In this document: positions 38,258 to 46,080 of the stretch, piece after piece | How the letters are laid out: every line of letters begins with the position of its first letter | How positions within the stretch are numbered: position 1 is the first letter of the stretch | From: Acidimicrobiia bacterium | GTDB taxonomy: Bacteria; Actinomycetota; Acidimicrobiia; Spongiisociales; UBA11373 | NCBI GenBank assembly: GCA_030584185.1 | Contig: CP129495.1 | Location: 889,608 to 953,607 of the forward strand | Reading direction: 5' to 3' | Length of the DNA stretch: 64,000 nt | Translations under genes and position numbers: made by a program | The notes under the pieces: generated by a model | Databases searched by the model: none | Seen by the model: only the letters and a program-made list of their open reading frames with translations | Told to the model about the DNA's origin: nothing

Positions 38258-38695
38258 GTGCACCTCGTCCTGATCGACCTGGTCCCGGCCCTCCTCTCGT
38301 GGGAGGGCCGGGACCTTTCCGAGGAGCCGACGGTCGCTCCCGGCGCTGCCCACGCCCTCGGACACCTCTTCGACCGCTACCAGGTGATCGGAGTGGCCGA
38401 CGCCGGCCTCTCGGCCGGGCTGCTCCGTCGGCATCTGGAACGCGAGGGTCTCGCCAACCACTTCGACACGGTGCTCACAACGGCGGCCCACGGACCCAGG
38501 TTGTCGGCGCGCACGCTGCGCCGCATCGTGGATGCCGTGGCGCCCGGCGAGCGCCCCGGGGTGGTCACCGGCCGCCCCGATGTCGCCCACCAGCTGGCGC
38601 ACTCCCGTTTCACCGTCGTGCTCACCACCCAGGAGGAGTTCGAGGGGGTGCCTGATGCCCTGGCAGCGATAGAAGAGGGGCGAATCACCCCCTGA
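38258..38695 (+). CDS. HAD-like protein with degenerate motif I
   Basis: The 145-residue protein has a HAD-like fold: LVLIDLVPALLSWEG at the start corresponds to motif I but reads D-L-V in place of D-x-D, so the second catalytic Asp is missing; VIGVADAGLSAGLLRRHLEREGLANHFDTVLTT matches the motif II/III area and GVVTGRPDVAHQLAHSRFTVV the C-terminal part. The protein is probably not a phosphatase, or uses another residue. GTG at 38258 follows the LppM stop directly, so it is likely translated from the same mRNA. The hairpin at 38281 sits in its 5' coding region. Function unknown. Confidence 0.62.
   Translation: MHLVLIDLVPALLSWEGRDLSEEPTVAPGAAHALGHLFDRYQVIGVADAGLSAGLLRRHLEREGLANHFDTVLTTAAHGPRLSARTLRRIVDAVAPGERPGVVTGRPDVAHQLAHSRFTVVLTTQEEFEGVPDALAAIEEGRITP
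38281..38318 (+). terminator. Intrinsic terminator-like hairpin inside the next ORF
   Basis: GGTCCCGGCCCTCC, loop TCTCGTG, GGAGGGCCGGGACC, then TTT: a 14-bp perfect stem starting 23 nt after the LppM stop. It falls within the first codons of the ORF at 38258, so it may both end lppM mRNA and attenuate that gene. Confidence 0.55.
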
Positions 38696-38701
38696 GCGAG
38701 C

Positions 38702-39409
38702 TCAGGCGAGCTCGATGCGCATCCGCTTGTTGCCCTTGCCCTTGCTCTCGGTCCCGACCACCCGCACCGCTCCCACCTCGGTGGTGCTGGCGACGTGCGT
38801 GCCACCATCCGCCTGCTTGTCGATGCTCCCGATCTCGATGATGCGGATCGGGTCCACCCACTCCGGGATCAGGTTCACCTTGGTCCGGATGAGGTCGGGG
38901 TCGGCGAGGGCCTCGGACCGCGGAAGGAAGCGCACCGTGACCGGATGCCCCTGGGCAAGGGCCGCGGCGAGACGCCCCTCCACCTCACGGCCGAACTCCA
39001 CTGAGATCCCGTCCAGCTCGAAGTCCATGCGGGCGACTCCGGGCTCCATGTTGCCTCCGGTCACCTTGGCTCCGAAGTCGCGCCAGATCACCGCCGAGAG
39101 CACGTGCAGGGCGGTGTGCGTGCGCATCAACAGGTGTCGCCGCTCCCAGTCGATGGTCGCCGTCACCGATGCCCCCATCGGAGGAGGATCGCCCTCGACG
39201 AGATGTCGCACTCCCGACGGCCCCTTCACCGTGTCGACCACCCGCACCGAGCCTGCGTCCCACTCGATGAGCCCGGTGTCGCCCGGCTGGCCGCCGCCCC
39301 GGGCGTAGAACACCGTGCGATCCAGCACGACGCCATCGTCGCCGGCTGCGATCACCATCGCTTCGGTGCTGGTCAGATAGGCGTCGCGGGAGGCCAGCTC
39401 TTCGGTCAC
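38702..39409 (-). CDS. alaX: Alanyl-tRNA editing protein AlaX-type
   Basis: The 235-residue protein is a free-standing tRNA editing domain related to the AlaRS editing domain: LDRTVFYARGGGQPGDTG near residue 28, HTALHVLSAVIW (HxxxH zinc ligands), GGNMEPGVARMDFEL and a C-terminal QADGGTHVASTTEVG with the third zinc ligand region (D-G-G-T-H in place of C-G-G-T-H). It hydrolyses mischarged Ser- or Gly-tRNA(Ala) in the cytosol. GTG at 39409 has GGAGGG upstream. A further GTG one codon out is possible. It converges with the HAD-like gene. Confidence 0.9.
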   Translation of the reverse strand: MTEELASRDAYLTSTEAMVIAAGDDGVVLDRTVFYARGGGQPGDTGLIEWDAGSVRVVDTVKGPSGVRHLVEGDPPPMGASVTATIDWERRHLLMRTHTALHVLSAVIWRDFGAKVTGGNMEPGVARMDFELDGISVEFGREVEGRLAAALAQGHPVTVRFLPRSEALADPDLIRTKVNLIPEWVDPIRIIEIGSIDKQADGGTHVASTTEVGAVRVVGTESKGKGNKRMRIELA

Positions 39410-39437
39410 CACACCCTCCGGGTCGGACGGCCGCACC

Positions 39438-41330
39438 CTACCGCCATGGAGAGACGGCGACGAGACGCCCAGAGGCCACCGCCATCCCGTCGACCCGCAA
39501 CATGGCCAGCCCGGGCCCCGCCGCATCCACCTGCACCGGGCCGCAGTGGAACCGGGCCGGAACGGCTTCGTCGACGAGAGAGCACGATGCTCGAGATCTG
39601 CCGACCGTGATCTCGATCGCACCCGTGGGTGGATCGACCATGGGCAGGAGGGTGATGGTGCATCCGACCGAGACCTCTCGCCAGGCCACGGTCGAGCACT
39701 CGACGGTCGCAGCCTCTGGGAAGAAGTCGGCGCGACCGTTCCACATCGCCAGCACGGTCTCGACGTGACGCCGGTTCACCGACCCGAACACCGGCAGCGC
39801 CGAGTTCATCAGCGAGTCGACAGAGGGCCGCACCGACTCGTCGGTACGTGTCGAGTAGCAGCCTCCGGGCACGAAGTCGATAGCCAACTGACCATCGAGC
39901 ACGGGTGGTGGCGTCGCCCGGAAGCGCTTGAACGCCAGCCGATACTCCTCGATGAACGGGTCGACCTCGCCGACGAGGTCCGACCACCACTCTTGCGCGG
40001 TGGCTAGATCCGGGGCGCAGTTTGGGTATCCGTAGGCGACCTGGCGCCCCTCCTCCGAGTACTCGTCGCGCAGGTCGAAGATGGCGTGACCCCACTCGTG
40101 CGTCAGCGTCTCGGAAGCGAACACCTCGCCCTCGGCGGGCACCGCCAGGTACACGGAACCGAACCGGAGCCCGTCACGACGAAGGTCCACCGGTCCGAAG
40201 GGGGCGCTGAACGACGGCCACAGTGCCTCGGACCGACCGAACCTTCCAGGGCCGAGGACATCGACGACGGTCACCTGGACGTCGGGGAGGCCGAAGTCGG
40301 GTGCCGGGCGGTCCCATCCGACCGGCGGCGAGGTGTGATCGAGAGCCCTGGCATCGACCAGGACGTCGTCCAGCATCCATAGGTTGAAGAGGTGGCGCGA
40401 CCTGGCCAGAGGAGATGTGGCAAACGGGCCGAACCTCACGGTCCACACGCTCTCGCCGGGATCGCTCACCAGTTCATCGTCGTAGCCGACCCCCACCGGA
40501 CCGTCCCACCCGAGCAGCAGGCTCACGATCTCCAGCGCTTCCTGCGGTGTGGTGTCCCCGGTCGGAGCGAACACCACGTTGATGCGATCGGCAGCGGCGA
40601 GGTTCCATCCGGGAACCACCTCGATCAGTTCGCCGTCTCCCACCTGGAAGGGCACTCCTCCGGGAACGACCTCGCAGGTATCGGAATCGAACCCGAGACA
40701 AGGCGTCACCAGGTATCGACCGGGTGGCAGGGCCTCGACCTCGAGGGCGACCGGGGAGTAATCCTCAGAGCCAACGGGCGGCAACGGCAGGATGCCCATC
40801 GGCTCGGCGTCGCCCCTGCGACTCACCACCGCCCACGCCGGCAGATGGCGCTGCGGTCCGTCCACCCACAGTCGAAGTGGATTCTCCGGGAACACGTATG
40901 GCTCGCCGAACCACTCGGGCGTGAAGGTGACCGGATACGCCGAAGCGTCCCGAACCACGAACTCGGCGAGGGTCCCGGTCCTGGTGCCCCCCACGATCAA
41001 GGAGACCTTCCGGCTGCCCACCCGCCATCCGACGTCGATGCTGCGACACACCAGGTGGTCGCCCTCGACCACACACGACGGCAGATCCTCCTCCGTCGAC
41101 CCGACACCCACGTCGACGACGTGAGGCCCCCAGGGGTCGAGGTCCGAGTTCTCGAGAAGAGGGAAGCGACAGTCGACCTTCTGCCCGGTGAGCACCTCCC
41201 CAGGCGTGCACTCGCCGGGGCCAACGTCGGAGGCAGCGAGATAGTCGGCGGCATGAGCCGGTGCCGGGGCGACGAGCACCGCGGCGACCAGTGTCAAGAC
41301 GGGGAGAAGGTGAGATGGTGACGTGGCGAC
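39438..41330 (-). CDS. Secreted M64-like (IgA peptidase-type) metallopeptidase
   Basis: The exported protein of about 630 residues has a hydrophobic leader (LLPVLTLVAAVLVAPAPAHA), a Cys-containing N-terminal region, then ADRINVVFAPTGD and TLTHEWGHAIFDLRDEYSEEG. HEWGH (411-415 from position 41330) and the following DEY are the zinc site pattern of peptidase family M64. The C-terminal region holds two Ig-like segments with Cys pairs. Likely a surface or secreted protease. The start is unclear: TACACT (41340-41345) points to a leaderless start near 41330, but the in-frame codon there is GTC. TTG at 41297 or GTG at 41279 are possible but would shorten the leader; the ATG at 41462 lies in the upstream gene. 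Confidence 0.75.
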   Translation of the reverse strand, partial: VATSPSHLLPVLTLVAAVLVAPAPAHAADYLAASDVGPGECTPGEVLTGQKVDCRFPLLENSDLDPWGPHVVDVGVGSTEEDLPSCVVEGDHLVCRSIDVGWRVGSRKVSLIVGGTRTGTLAEFVVRDASAYPVTFTPEWFGEPYVFPENPLRLWVDGPQRHLPAWAVVSRRGDAEPMGILPLPPVGSEDYSPVALEVEALPPGRYLVTPCLGFDSDTCEVVPGGVPFQVGDGELIEVVPGWNLAAADRINVVFAPTGDTTPQEALEIVSLLLGWDGPVGVGYDDELVSDPGESVWTVRFGPFATSPLARSRHLFNLWMLDDVLVDARALDHTSPPVGWDRPAPDFGLPDVQVTVVDVLGPGRFGRSEALWPSFSAPFGPVDLRRDGLRFGSVYLAVPAEGEVFASETLTHEWGHAIFDLRDEYSEEGRQVAYGYPNCAPDLATAQEWWSDLVGEVDPFIEEYRLAFKRFRATPPPVLDGQLAIDFVPGGCYSTRTDESVRPSVDSLMNSALPVFGSVNRRHVETVLAMWNGRADFFPEAATVECSTVAWREVSVGCTITLLPMVDPPTGAIEITVGRSRASCSLVDEAVPARFHCGPVQVDAAGPGLAMLRVDGMAVASGRLVAVSPWR

Positions 41331-41339
41331 CTCGGGTCG

Positions 41340-41345
41340 AGTGTA
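41340..41345 (-). promoter_or_regulatory. -10 hexamer of the M64-like gene
   Basis: TACACT on the minus strand, 9 nt upstream of the in-frame GTC at 41330. It sits just after the hairpin that ends the AI-2E permease gene. Confidence 0.4.
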
Positions 41346-41352
41346 AGTGCAC

Positions 41353-41372
41353 GGCGGCTTTCGACTGCCGCC
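41353..41372 (-). terminator. Hairpin after the AI-2E permease gene
   Basis: GGCGGC, 8-nt loop, GCCGCC, located 8 nt past the stop at 41381 on the minus strand; a modest terminator candidate separating the permease and peptidase genes. Confidence 0.4.
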
Positions 41373-41380
41373 CCGCCGCC

Positions 41381-42490
41381 TCAGGCGCCCTCGCCTTGCT
41401 CCTCTGCACCGGAACCGGCGGCCACCACCTCCCACGGCTCTCCCAGCACCCGGGTCCGCCACAGATGGCCCGCGACGATCTTGGTCGACGCCATCACCGG
41501 GACCGCCAGGAACACCCCCCAGAATCCGCCCAGAGCGGCGCCCAGGATGAGCCCGAGAATGATCAGGGCCGGATGAAGGCGCACGGTGGCCCGCAGCACC
41601 GTCGGGCTGATGAAGTGGTTGTCAACCTGCTGGACGATCAGCGCCACCATGCCCGCCCAGGCGGCCGTCTGCAGGTCGCGGGTGGCCAGGGCGACCATCA
41701 CCCCGAGGGTTCCGCCCACCCACGGGCCGACGAACGGGATGATGTTGAGGAACCCGGCGATCATCCCGATCAGCAGCCAGAACGGCAGACCGACCAACCA
41801 GAACCCGAACGAGGTCATGAAGCCCACGATCAACGCCACCATCAACTGCCCGCGCAGGAATCCACCCACCGCGGTCCCCAGGCGTCGTGACACGAAGACG
41901 ATCTCGGCCCGATGCCTGGCGGGGATCAGTGCCATCGTCTTGGCGCGAACTGTCGGAAGGTCGAGCAACACGTAGAAGGCGACCACGGGAGCGAGCAACA
42001 GCAGCACCGCCGCCTCGAGCACCGACAGGGTGATGTCGGTGATCCGCCTCAGCTGGTCGCCGAAGAAGGTTCCTCCGTCACCGGCGAGGCGCTCCCTCAG
42101 CTCGTCGTAGTCGGGCAGATCGATGCCCAGGCCGAGGCCCTCCGCGAACTCCTCGACGTCGAGGACGAGGTCGTCGTAGATGCTGGGGAAGTCGTCGGCG
42201 AGCTGGCCGGCCTGCTCCCCGATCGAAGGGGCGATCAGGAAACCGACGAGGGTGAGCACGCCCATCAGCACCAGGTACGAGAGGCACGATCCCATCCAGC
42301 GCGCCATCCCCCGGCGCTGCAGGCGGGTGACCACCGGGTTGAGCACGTAGACGATGGCGATGGCGATCACGACGGGCGGCACGATGATCCAGACCCGTCC
42401 CAGCAGCCACAGGCATGCGGCGAGCAGCAGCAGTGTCCCGAGGAGGCTCCATGCGGCCACCCCCAGCGAGCGCAGGCGCTCGGTGCTCAT
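41381..42490 (-). CDS. AI-2E family permease
   Basis: The 369-residue protein has the AI-2E/PerM layout: two N-terminal helices, VVIAIAIVYVLNPVVTRLQRRG, a third helix, a soluble helical domain (residues about 95-175), then helices with FWLLIGMIAGFLNIIPFVGPWVGG (the family's 'LNxIPxvG' signature, about 265-285) and NHFISPTVLRATVRLHPALIILGLILGAALGGFWGVFLAVPVMA. Members export various small molecules or ions; a quorum-signal role should not be assumed. ATG at 42490 overlaps the stop of the DUF3263 gene (ATGA). A charged tail ends the protein. Confidence 0.88.
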   Translation of the reverse strand: MSTERLRSLGVAAWSLLGTLLLLAACLWLLGRVWIIVPPVVIAIAIVYVLNPVVTRLQRRGMARWMGSCLSYLVLMGVLTLVGFLIAPSIGEQAGQLADDFPSIYDDLVLDVEEFAEGLGLGIDLPDYDELRERLAGDGGTFFGDQLRRITDITLSVLEAAVLLLLAPVVAFYVLLDLPTVRAKTMALIPARHRAEIVFVSRRLGTAVGGFLRGQLMVALIVGFMTSFGFWLVGLPFWLLIGMIAGFLNIIPFVGPWVGGTLGVMVALATRDLQTAAWAGMVALIVQQVDNHFISPTVLRATVRLHPALIILGLILGAALGGFWGVFLAVPVMASTKIVAGHLWRTRVLGEPWEVVAAGSGAEEQGEGA

Positions 42491-42768
42491 CCGGGTCGGC
42501 TGTCGCCGGCGTGCTTCTCCCGGATGCGACGCTGGGCGTCGCTGCGAACTCGCCGCATGCGGCGAACCGTCAGCGGAGCCGTCCGTTCGGCGGAAGGGTC
42601 CTCGCAAAGCCGGCGAAGCGCCTGGTAGTAGGTGGTGGCGCTGATCCCCAGGTACTGGCGGATCGCCAGGTCCTTCGGCCCGGGGTACAGCCACCAGGAC
42701 CCCTCGAACTCAAGGATGGCGCGGTCGCCCTCGGTCAGCATGCCGTGGTGATGGTACGAGCGGCTCAT
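42487..42768 (-). CDS. DUF3263 small HTH-like protein
   Basis: The 93-residue protein contains LTEGDRAILEFEGSWWLYPGPKDLAIRQYLGISATTYYQALRRLCEDP, the DUF3263 signature typical of actinobacteria: a compact helical unit resembling a sigma region 4-like helix-turn-helix (LGISATTYYQALRRL as recognition helix), then a basic tail. It probably binds DNA; targets unknown. ATG at 42768 has AGGAAGGG upstream; a second ATG at 42741 starts the conserved part. It is the first gene of an operon with the AI-2E permease and divergent from the Flp pilin gene. Confidence 0.85.
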   Translation of the reverse strand: MSRSYHHHGMLTEGDRAILEFEGSWWLYPGPKDLAIRQYLGISATTYYQALRRLCEDPSAERTAPLTVRRMRRVRSDAQRRIREKHAGDSRPG

Positions 42769-42922
42769 GACCCTTCCTGGGATTTCGCGACCCGGACGGA
42801 TCGACCGCAGCGGTCGGATGTCGCCGATGCATCCGGACAGCACCGCCCATGGCATCGGTGCCGGCCCCGGTTCAAGATTGCCGGCACTCGCTGCCGATGA
42901 AGATCGCAGGGAAGGAGGCCGC

Positions 42923-43072
42923 TTGAGGAGGATGCGAGCTGAGGACGGCGCCACCATGATCGAGTACGCGGTCATGGTCTCGCTGGTGGCGATGATGGCC
43001 TTCCTCGCCGTGCAGCTGTTCGGCGCGGCGGTGCTCGGCCTGTTCTCCGATGCCGTCGACGTCATGCCCTGA
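42923..43072 (+). CDS. flp: Flp-type (type IVb) pilin
   Basis: The 49-residue protein has a short basic leader (MRRMRAEDG) followed by ATMIEYAVMVSLVAMMAFLAVQLFG, the Flp pilin signature: cleavage after Gly and Glu at +5 of the mature chain, then the hydrophobic assembly helix. It would be processed by a TadV-like prepilin peptidase and assembled into a Tad/Flp pilus or pseudopilus. No tad genes are in the window; the SAF protein at 9166 might be a distant part of it. TTG at 42923 has AAGGAGG (42912-42918) at proper spacing, better than the ATG at 42932. Confidence 0.82.
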   Translation: MRRMRAEDGATMIEYAVMVSLVAMMAFLAVQLFGAAVLGLFSDAVDVMP

Positions 43073-43101
43073 CCACACCGACCCGGTACCCTGACGATCC
43101 C

Positions 43102-43174
43102 GCCGGGTTAGCTCAGTTGGTAGAGCACCTCTCTTGTAAAGAGGATGTCGCCGGTTCGATTCCGGCACCCGGCT
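43102..43174 (+). tRNA. tRNA-Thr (anticodon UGU)
   Basis: A 73-nt cloverleaf: acceptor GCCGGGT/ACCCGGC, D arm GCTC/GAGC with AGTTGGTA loop, anticodon stem CCTCT/AGAGG with loop CTTGTAA giving TGT (codon ACA), T arm GCCGG-TTCGATT-CCGGC, discriminator T. CCA is not encoded. Confidence 0.93.
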
Positions 43175-43203
43175 CGCGATCCCCGTCCCGGCGGGGACGA
43201 CGG

Positions 43204-43953
43204 TCAGCCGACTCCGCTTCCTGGGCCGAATCCCCGCACCCTGGCCACCTCGTACACCGCCAGCGCCGCCGCCACCGAGGCGTTGAGGCTCTCCACCGGT
43301 CCCAGCAGCGGGATCGATGCGATCACGTCGGCTCTCTCCCCCACCAGCCGGCTCACCCCGCCGCCTTCGGCGCCGACGACGATCGCCACCGGCTCCGCCA
43401 GCAGGTCGAGGCCGAACAGCGACCGCTCGGACCCGGCGTCCAGGGCCACGACCCACACCCCCAGGTCTCGAAGCGACGACACGGCGTCGGCCACCGAAGA
43501 CACCTCGACCAGGAGAAGATGCTCCAGGGCCCCTGCCGCCGACTTGAAGGCCGTGGCGCCGAGCGGGGCACCCCGGTGACGGGAGAACACCATCGCCCCG
43601 AAACCGGCCGCCACCGCCGTCCTGGCGATCGCACCCACGTTGCGCGGGTCCTCGAGATGGTCGAGCACCAGTACCGCCGCCGGCGTGGAAGCGGCCACCG
43701 CCTCGTCCAGGGAGACGGGCCGGATCGGGCGACATGTCGCCAGCACGCCCTGGGGCGCATCGGTGGCTGCCGAGCGACGCACATCGTCGACCAGATCGAC
43801 GGGAACGCCGGCGGCCCGCGCCCGGTCGAGCATTTCGCCGAGGGCGTTCGCCCGCCCGCGCTCCACGGTGAGACGGGTCACTCTTCCGGCGCCTAGGGCG
43901 GCGTCGACGGCGTGAACGCCCTCGACGCTATCGCCGATGCCAGGTGGTGCCAT
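43204..43953 (-). CDS. rlmB: SpoU-family rRNA methyltransferase RlmB/TrmH-like
   Basis: The 249-residue protein has an N-terminal RNA-binding part starting VEGVHAVDAAL (substrate-binding domain) and the SpoU domain with the three knot motifs: LDHLEDPRNVGAIARTA (motif 1), AIVVGAEGGGVSRLV (motif 2) and IPLLGPVESLNASVAAALAVYEVAR (motif 3). It 2'-O-methylates a guanosine of 23S rRNA (RlmB, G2251) or a tRNA base; next to cysS the RlmB assignment is usual in actinobacteria. ATG at 43953 has GAGG at good spacing; ATG at 43962 is too close to it. It overlaps the cysS end by 26 nt. Confidence 0.9.
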   Translation of the reverse strand: MAPPGIGDSVEGVHAVDAALGAGRVTRLTVERGRANALGEMLDRARAAGVPVDLVDDVRRSAATDAPQGVLATCRPIRPVSLDEAVAASTPAAVLVLDHLEDPRNVGAIARTAVAAGFGAMVFSRHRGAPLGATAFKSAAGALEHLLLVEVSSVADAVSSLRDLGVWVVALDAGSERSLFGLDLLAEPVAIVVGAEGGGVSRLVGERADVIASIPLLGPVESLNASVAAALAVYEVARVRGFGPGSGVG

Positions 43954-45334
43954 CGGCGCCATCCTCGAGAACTATCCCCAGCCCGGCCAGGCCGTCCCTG
44001 ATGCCGTCGGCGACGGCGAACTGGCGGAGGTGGCGCGCCTCGGCGCGCCGGGCGATGAGTGCCGAGATCGACGACTCTGCATCCGAGCCGGGGACACCGA
44101 ACTCGGTGGCGAGTTCCGCCAGCGACAGTTCCAGGTCCGAGACGTCGACCGCAGGCTCGTCGATGGCGAGCACCCCGGTGATGACGTCGTAGGCGGCGAC
44201 GATCGACGCCGCGTCCTCACCGGCATCGAGCAGCCGGTTCCCCTCGCGAACCGCATCGAACAAGGCCCCGATGGCGGCGGCGGTGTTGAAGTCGTCGTCC
44301 ATCGCCTGGCGAAAGGCTGCGATCGTGCCCTCGTCGGGTGGCGTCTCGCCGGGATCGCCGGCCCGACGACGGAACGACCAGAGGCGATCGAGGGCGGCAT
44401 CGGCGTCGTCGAGCAGATCGGGGGCGTACTCGATGGGCTGGCGGTACTGGGCGCGAAGGTAGAAGAGCCGCAGCACCTCGGGGCGGTGCCGTTCCAGCAG
44501 CTCGTCGAGCGAGACCACGTTCCCCTCCGACTTGGACATCTTCTCGCCGCGCAGGGTCACCATCCCGTTGTGCAGCCAGTACCGGGCGAACGGGGCCGAT
44601 CCCTCGGCGGCCTCCGACTGGGCGATCTCGTTCTCGTGATGAGGGAACACCAGGTCGAGCCCGCCGCCGTGGACATCGAACCCGAACCCGAGCTCCTCGG
44701 CGGCCATCGCCGAGCACTCGATGTGCCAGCCGGGCCGGCCAGGACCCCACGGCGAACTCCACTCCGGTTCGCCAGGCTTGGAAGCCTTCCAGAGGGCGAA
44801 GTCGAGCGGATCGTGCTTCAGCTCGCCGGGTTCGATGCGAGTGCCGCTGCGCATCTCTTCGACATCGCGCCCGGAAAGGCGCCCATACTCGGGGAAGGAG
44901 CGCACCGCGAAGTAGACGTCCCCGTTCGCCGGGTAGGCATGGCCCCCCTCGATGAGCCTCTCGATGAGGGCGATCATCTGCGGGACGAAATCGGTTGCCC
45001 GGGGCATGACGTCGGGCGGCAGCACCCGCAAGCGGCGATAGGCCTCGAGGAAGGCGGCCGTGGCCCGTTGCGCCACCGCGGAAGTGGTGACACCCTCGGC
45101 GGCGGCGGCGGCGATGATCTTGTCCTCGACATCGGTGATGTTGCTCACGTGCCGAACCCGATGCCCGGACCAGGTCAAGTAGCGCCGTATGACGTCGAAG
45201 GCGACCGCCTGGCGCCCGTGGCCGACGTGGGGAGCCGCCTGAACCGTCGGCCCGCACACGTACATGGACACCTCTCCGGCGACCCGGGGGGTGAACTCCT
45301 CGACATGCCGGCCCATCGTGTTGTAGATGCGCAT
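43928..45334 (-). CDS. cysS: Cysteinyl-tRNA synthetase CysS
   Basis: The 468-residue class I synthetase has YVCGPTVQAAPHVGHGR with HVGH (36-39, the HIGH motif), GWHIECSAMA, HHENEIAQSE and KMSKSEGN (265-271). Zinc ligands are Cys27, Cys207, His232 and Glu236, matching the E. coli enzyme. The C-terminal helical anticodon region is normal, so this is the tRNA enzyme and not the truncated MshC of mycothiol synthesis. ATG at 45334 has TACCAT 9 nt upstream. It is upstream of rlmB in the same operon and divergent from the GDPD gene. Confidence 0.95.
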   Translation of the reverse strand: MRIYNTMGRHVEEFTPRVAGEVSMYVCGPTVQAAPHVGHGRQAVAFDVIRRYLTWSGHRVRHVSNITDVEDKIIAAAAAEGVTTSAVAQRATAAFLEAYRRLRVLPPDVMPRATDFVPQMIALIERLIEGGHAYPANGDVYFAVRSFPEYGRLSGRDVEEMRSGTRIEPGELKHDPLDFALWKASKPGEPEWSSPWGPGRPGWHIECSAMAAEELGFGFDVHGGGLDLVFPHHENEIAQSEAAEGSAPFARYWLHNGMVTLRGEKMSKSEGNVVSLDELLERHRPEVLRLFYLRAQYRQPIEYAPDLLDDADAALDRLWSFRRRAGDPGETPPDEGTIAAFRQAMDDDFNTAAAIGALFDAVREGNRLLDAGEDAASIVAAYDVITGVLAIDEPAVDVSDLELSLAELATEFGVPGSDAESSISALIARRAEARHLRQFAVADGIRDGLAGLGIVLEDGADGTTWHRR

Positions 45335-45343
45335 CGACCGGCG

Positions 45344-45349
45344 ATGGTA
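45344..45349 (-). promoter_or_regulatory. -10 hexamer of cysS
   Basis: TACCAT on the minus strand, 9-nt spacer to the ATG at 45334. It lies back to back with the hexamer at 45358-45363 for the divergent gene. Confidence 0.4.
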
Positions 45350-45357
45350 TCGCCGGT

Positions 45358-45363
45358 TAGCCT
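45358..45363 (+). promoter_or_regulatory. -10 hexamer of the GDPD gene
   Basis: TAGCCT, 6-nt spacer cgcccc, GTG at 45370; leaderless arrangement. Confidence 0.5.
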
Positions 45364-45369
45364 CGCCCC

Positions 45370-46080
45370 GTGCCCCACCCCTCGGGAAGACCCTGGATCG
45401 TCGCTCACCGCGGCGCCTCACTGGTCCGAAGGGAGAACACCGTCGAGGCGTTCCTCGAAGCCGCCCGTCTCGGTGCCGACGCCGTGGAGATGGATGTCCG
45501 CCGCACCGCCGACGGCGGACTGGTTGTGCATCACGACCACACCATCCCGGGATGTGATCGGCCGATCGTGGCCATGACCCGGTCCGAGGTGGCGATCATG
45601 GCTCCCCACGTCCCGGACCTGATCGATGCCCTCGCCGCCTGCGAAGGGATGTGGGTGGATCTCGAGATCAAGAACTCGCCCTTCGAACCGGACCACGATC
45701 CCGACGACCTCGTACTGGCCGGCGTGCTGCCTCTCGCCGACGGCGGAGTCCTGATCACTTCGTTCAACCCGGTCACGGTCGAGCGAGCAGCCGCCGCCGG
45801 CGGGTGTACCGGCTGGCTGCTCCCGCGTGGAGTCGACCCGCTCGATGCCCTGACACGGTGGCCGGGGCACGAGTTCGTCCTGCCCTCCGTGGCGGCGATG
45901 GGTGGCGTCACCGCCTCCGCAGTGGTCGAGTCGGCGACGGCGGCCGGGGTCGAGGTCGGGGTATGGACGGTCGACGACCCCGATGAGATTCGCCGCCTGG
46001 CGGCGTGCGGCGTAGGGATGATCTGCACCAACGCACCGGATGTGGCCCGCTCAGCCCTCGACGACCACCGCTACCGCTGA
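45370..46080 (+). CDS. Glycerophosphodiester phosphodiesterase (GDPD)
   Basis: The 236-residue TIM-barrel enzyme has the GDPD motifs: VAHRGASLVRRENTVEAF (His13, Arg14, Glu22), AVEMDVRRTADGGLVVHHDHTI (Glu40 and Asp42 as metal ligands, His54/55 as acid/base). It cleaves glycerophosphodiesters to glycerol-3-phosphate and an alcohol. There is no signal peptide, so it is cytosolic. C-terminal VWTVDDPDEIRRLAACGVGMICTNAPD is the typical last strand-helix unit. GTG at 45370 after TAGCCT. Its 3' end overlaps the convergent ispF by 30 nt. Confidence 0.92.
   Translation: MPHPSGRPWIVAHRGASLVRRENTVEAFLEAARLGADAVEMDVRRTADGGLVVHHDHTIPGCDRPIVAMTRSEVAIMAPHVPDLIDALAACEGMWVDLEIKNSPFEPDHDPDDLVLAGVLPLADGGVLITSFNPVTVERAAAAGGCTGWLLPRGVDPLDALTRWPGHEFVLPSVAAMGGVTASAVVESATAAGVEVGVWTVDDPDEIRRLAACGVGMICTNAPDVARSALDDHRYR

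Noticed and set aside
38779-39100. Loss of the AlaX zinc site because CGGTH reads DGGTH
   Set aside because: I recall that many free-standing AlaX proteins have Asp here; the HxxxH pair and His of GGTH remain, so inactivity is not implied.
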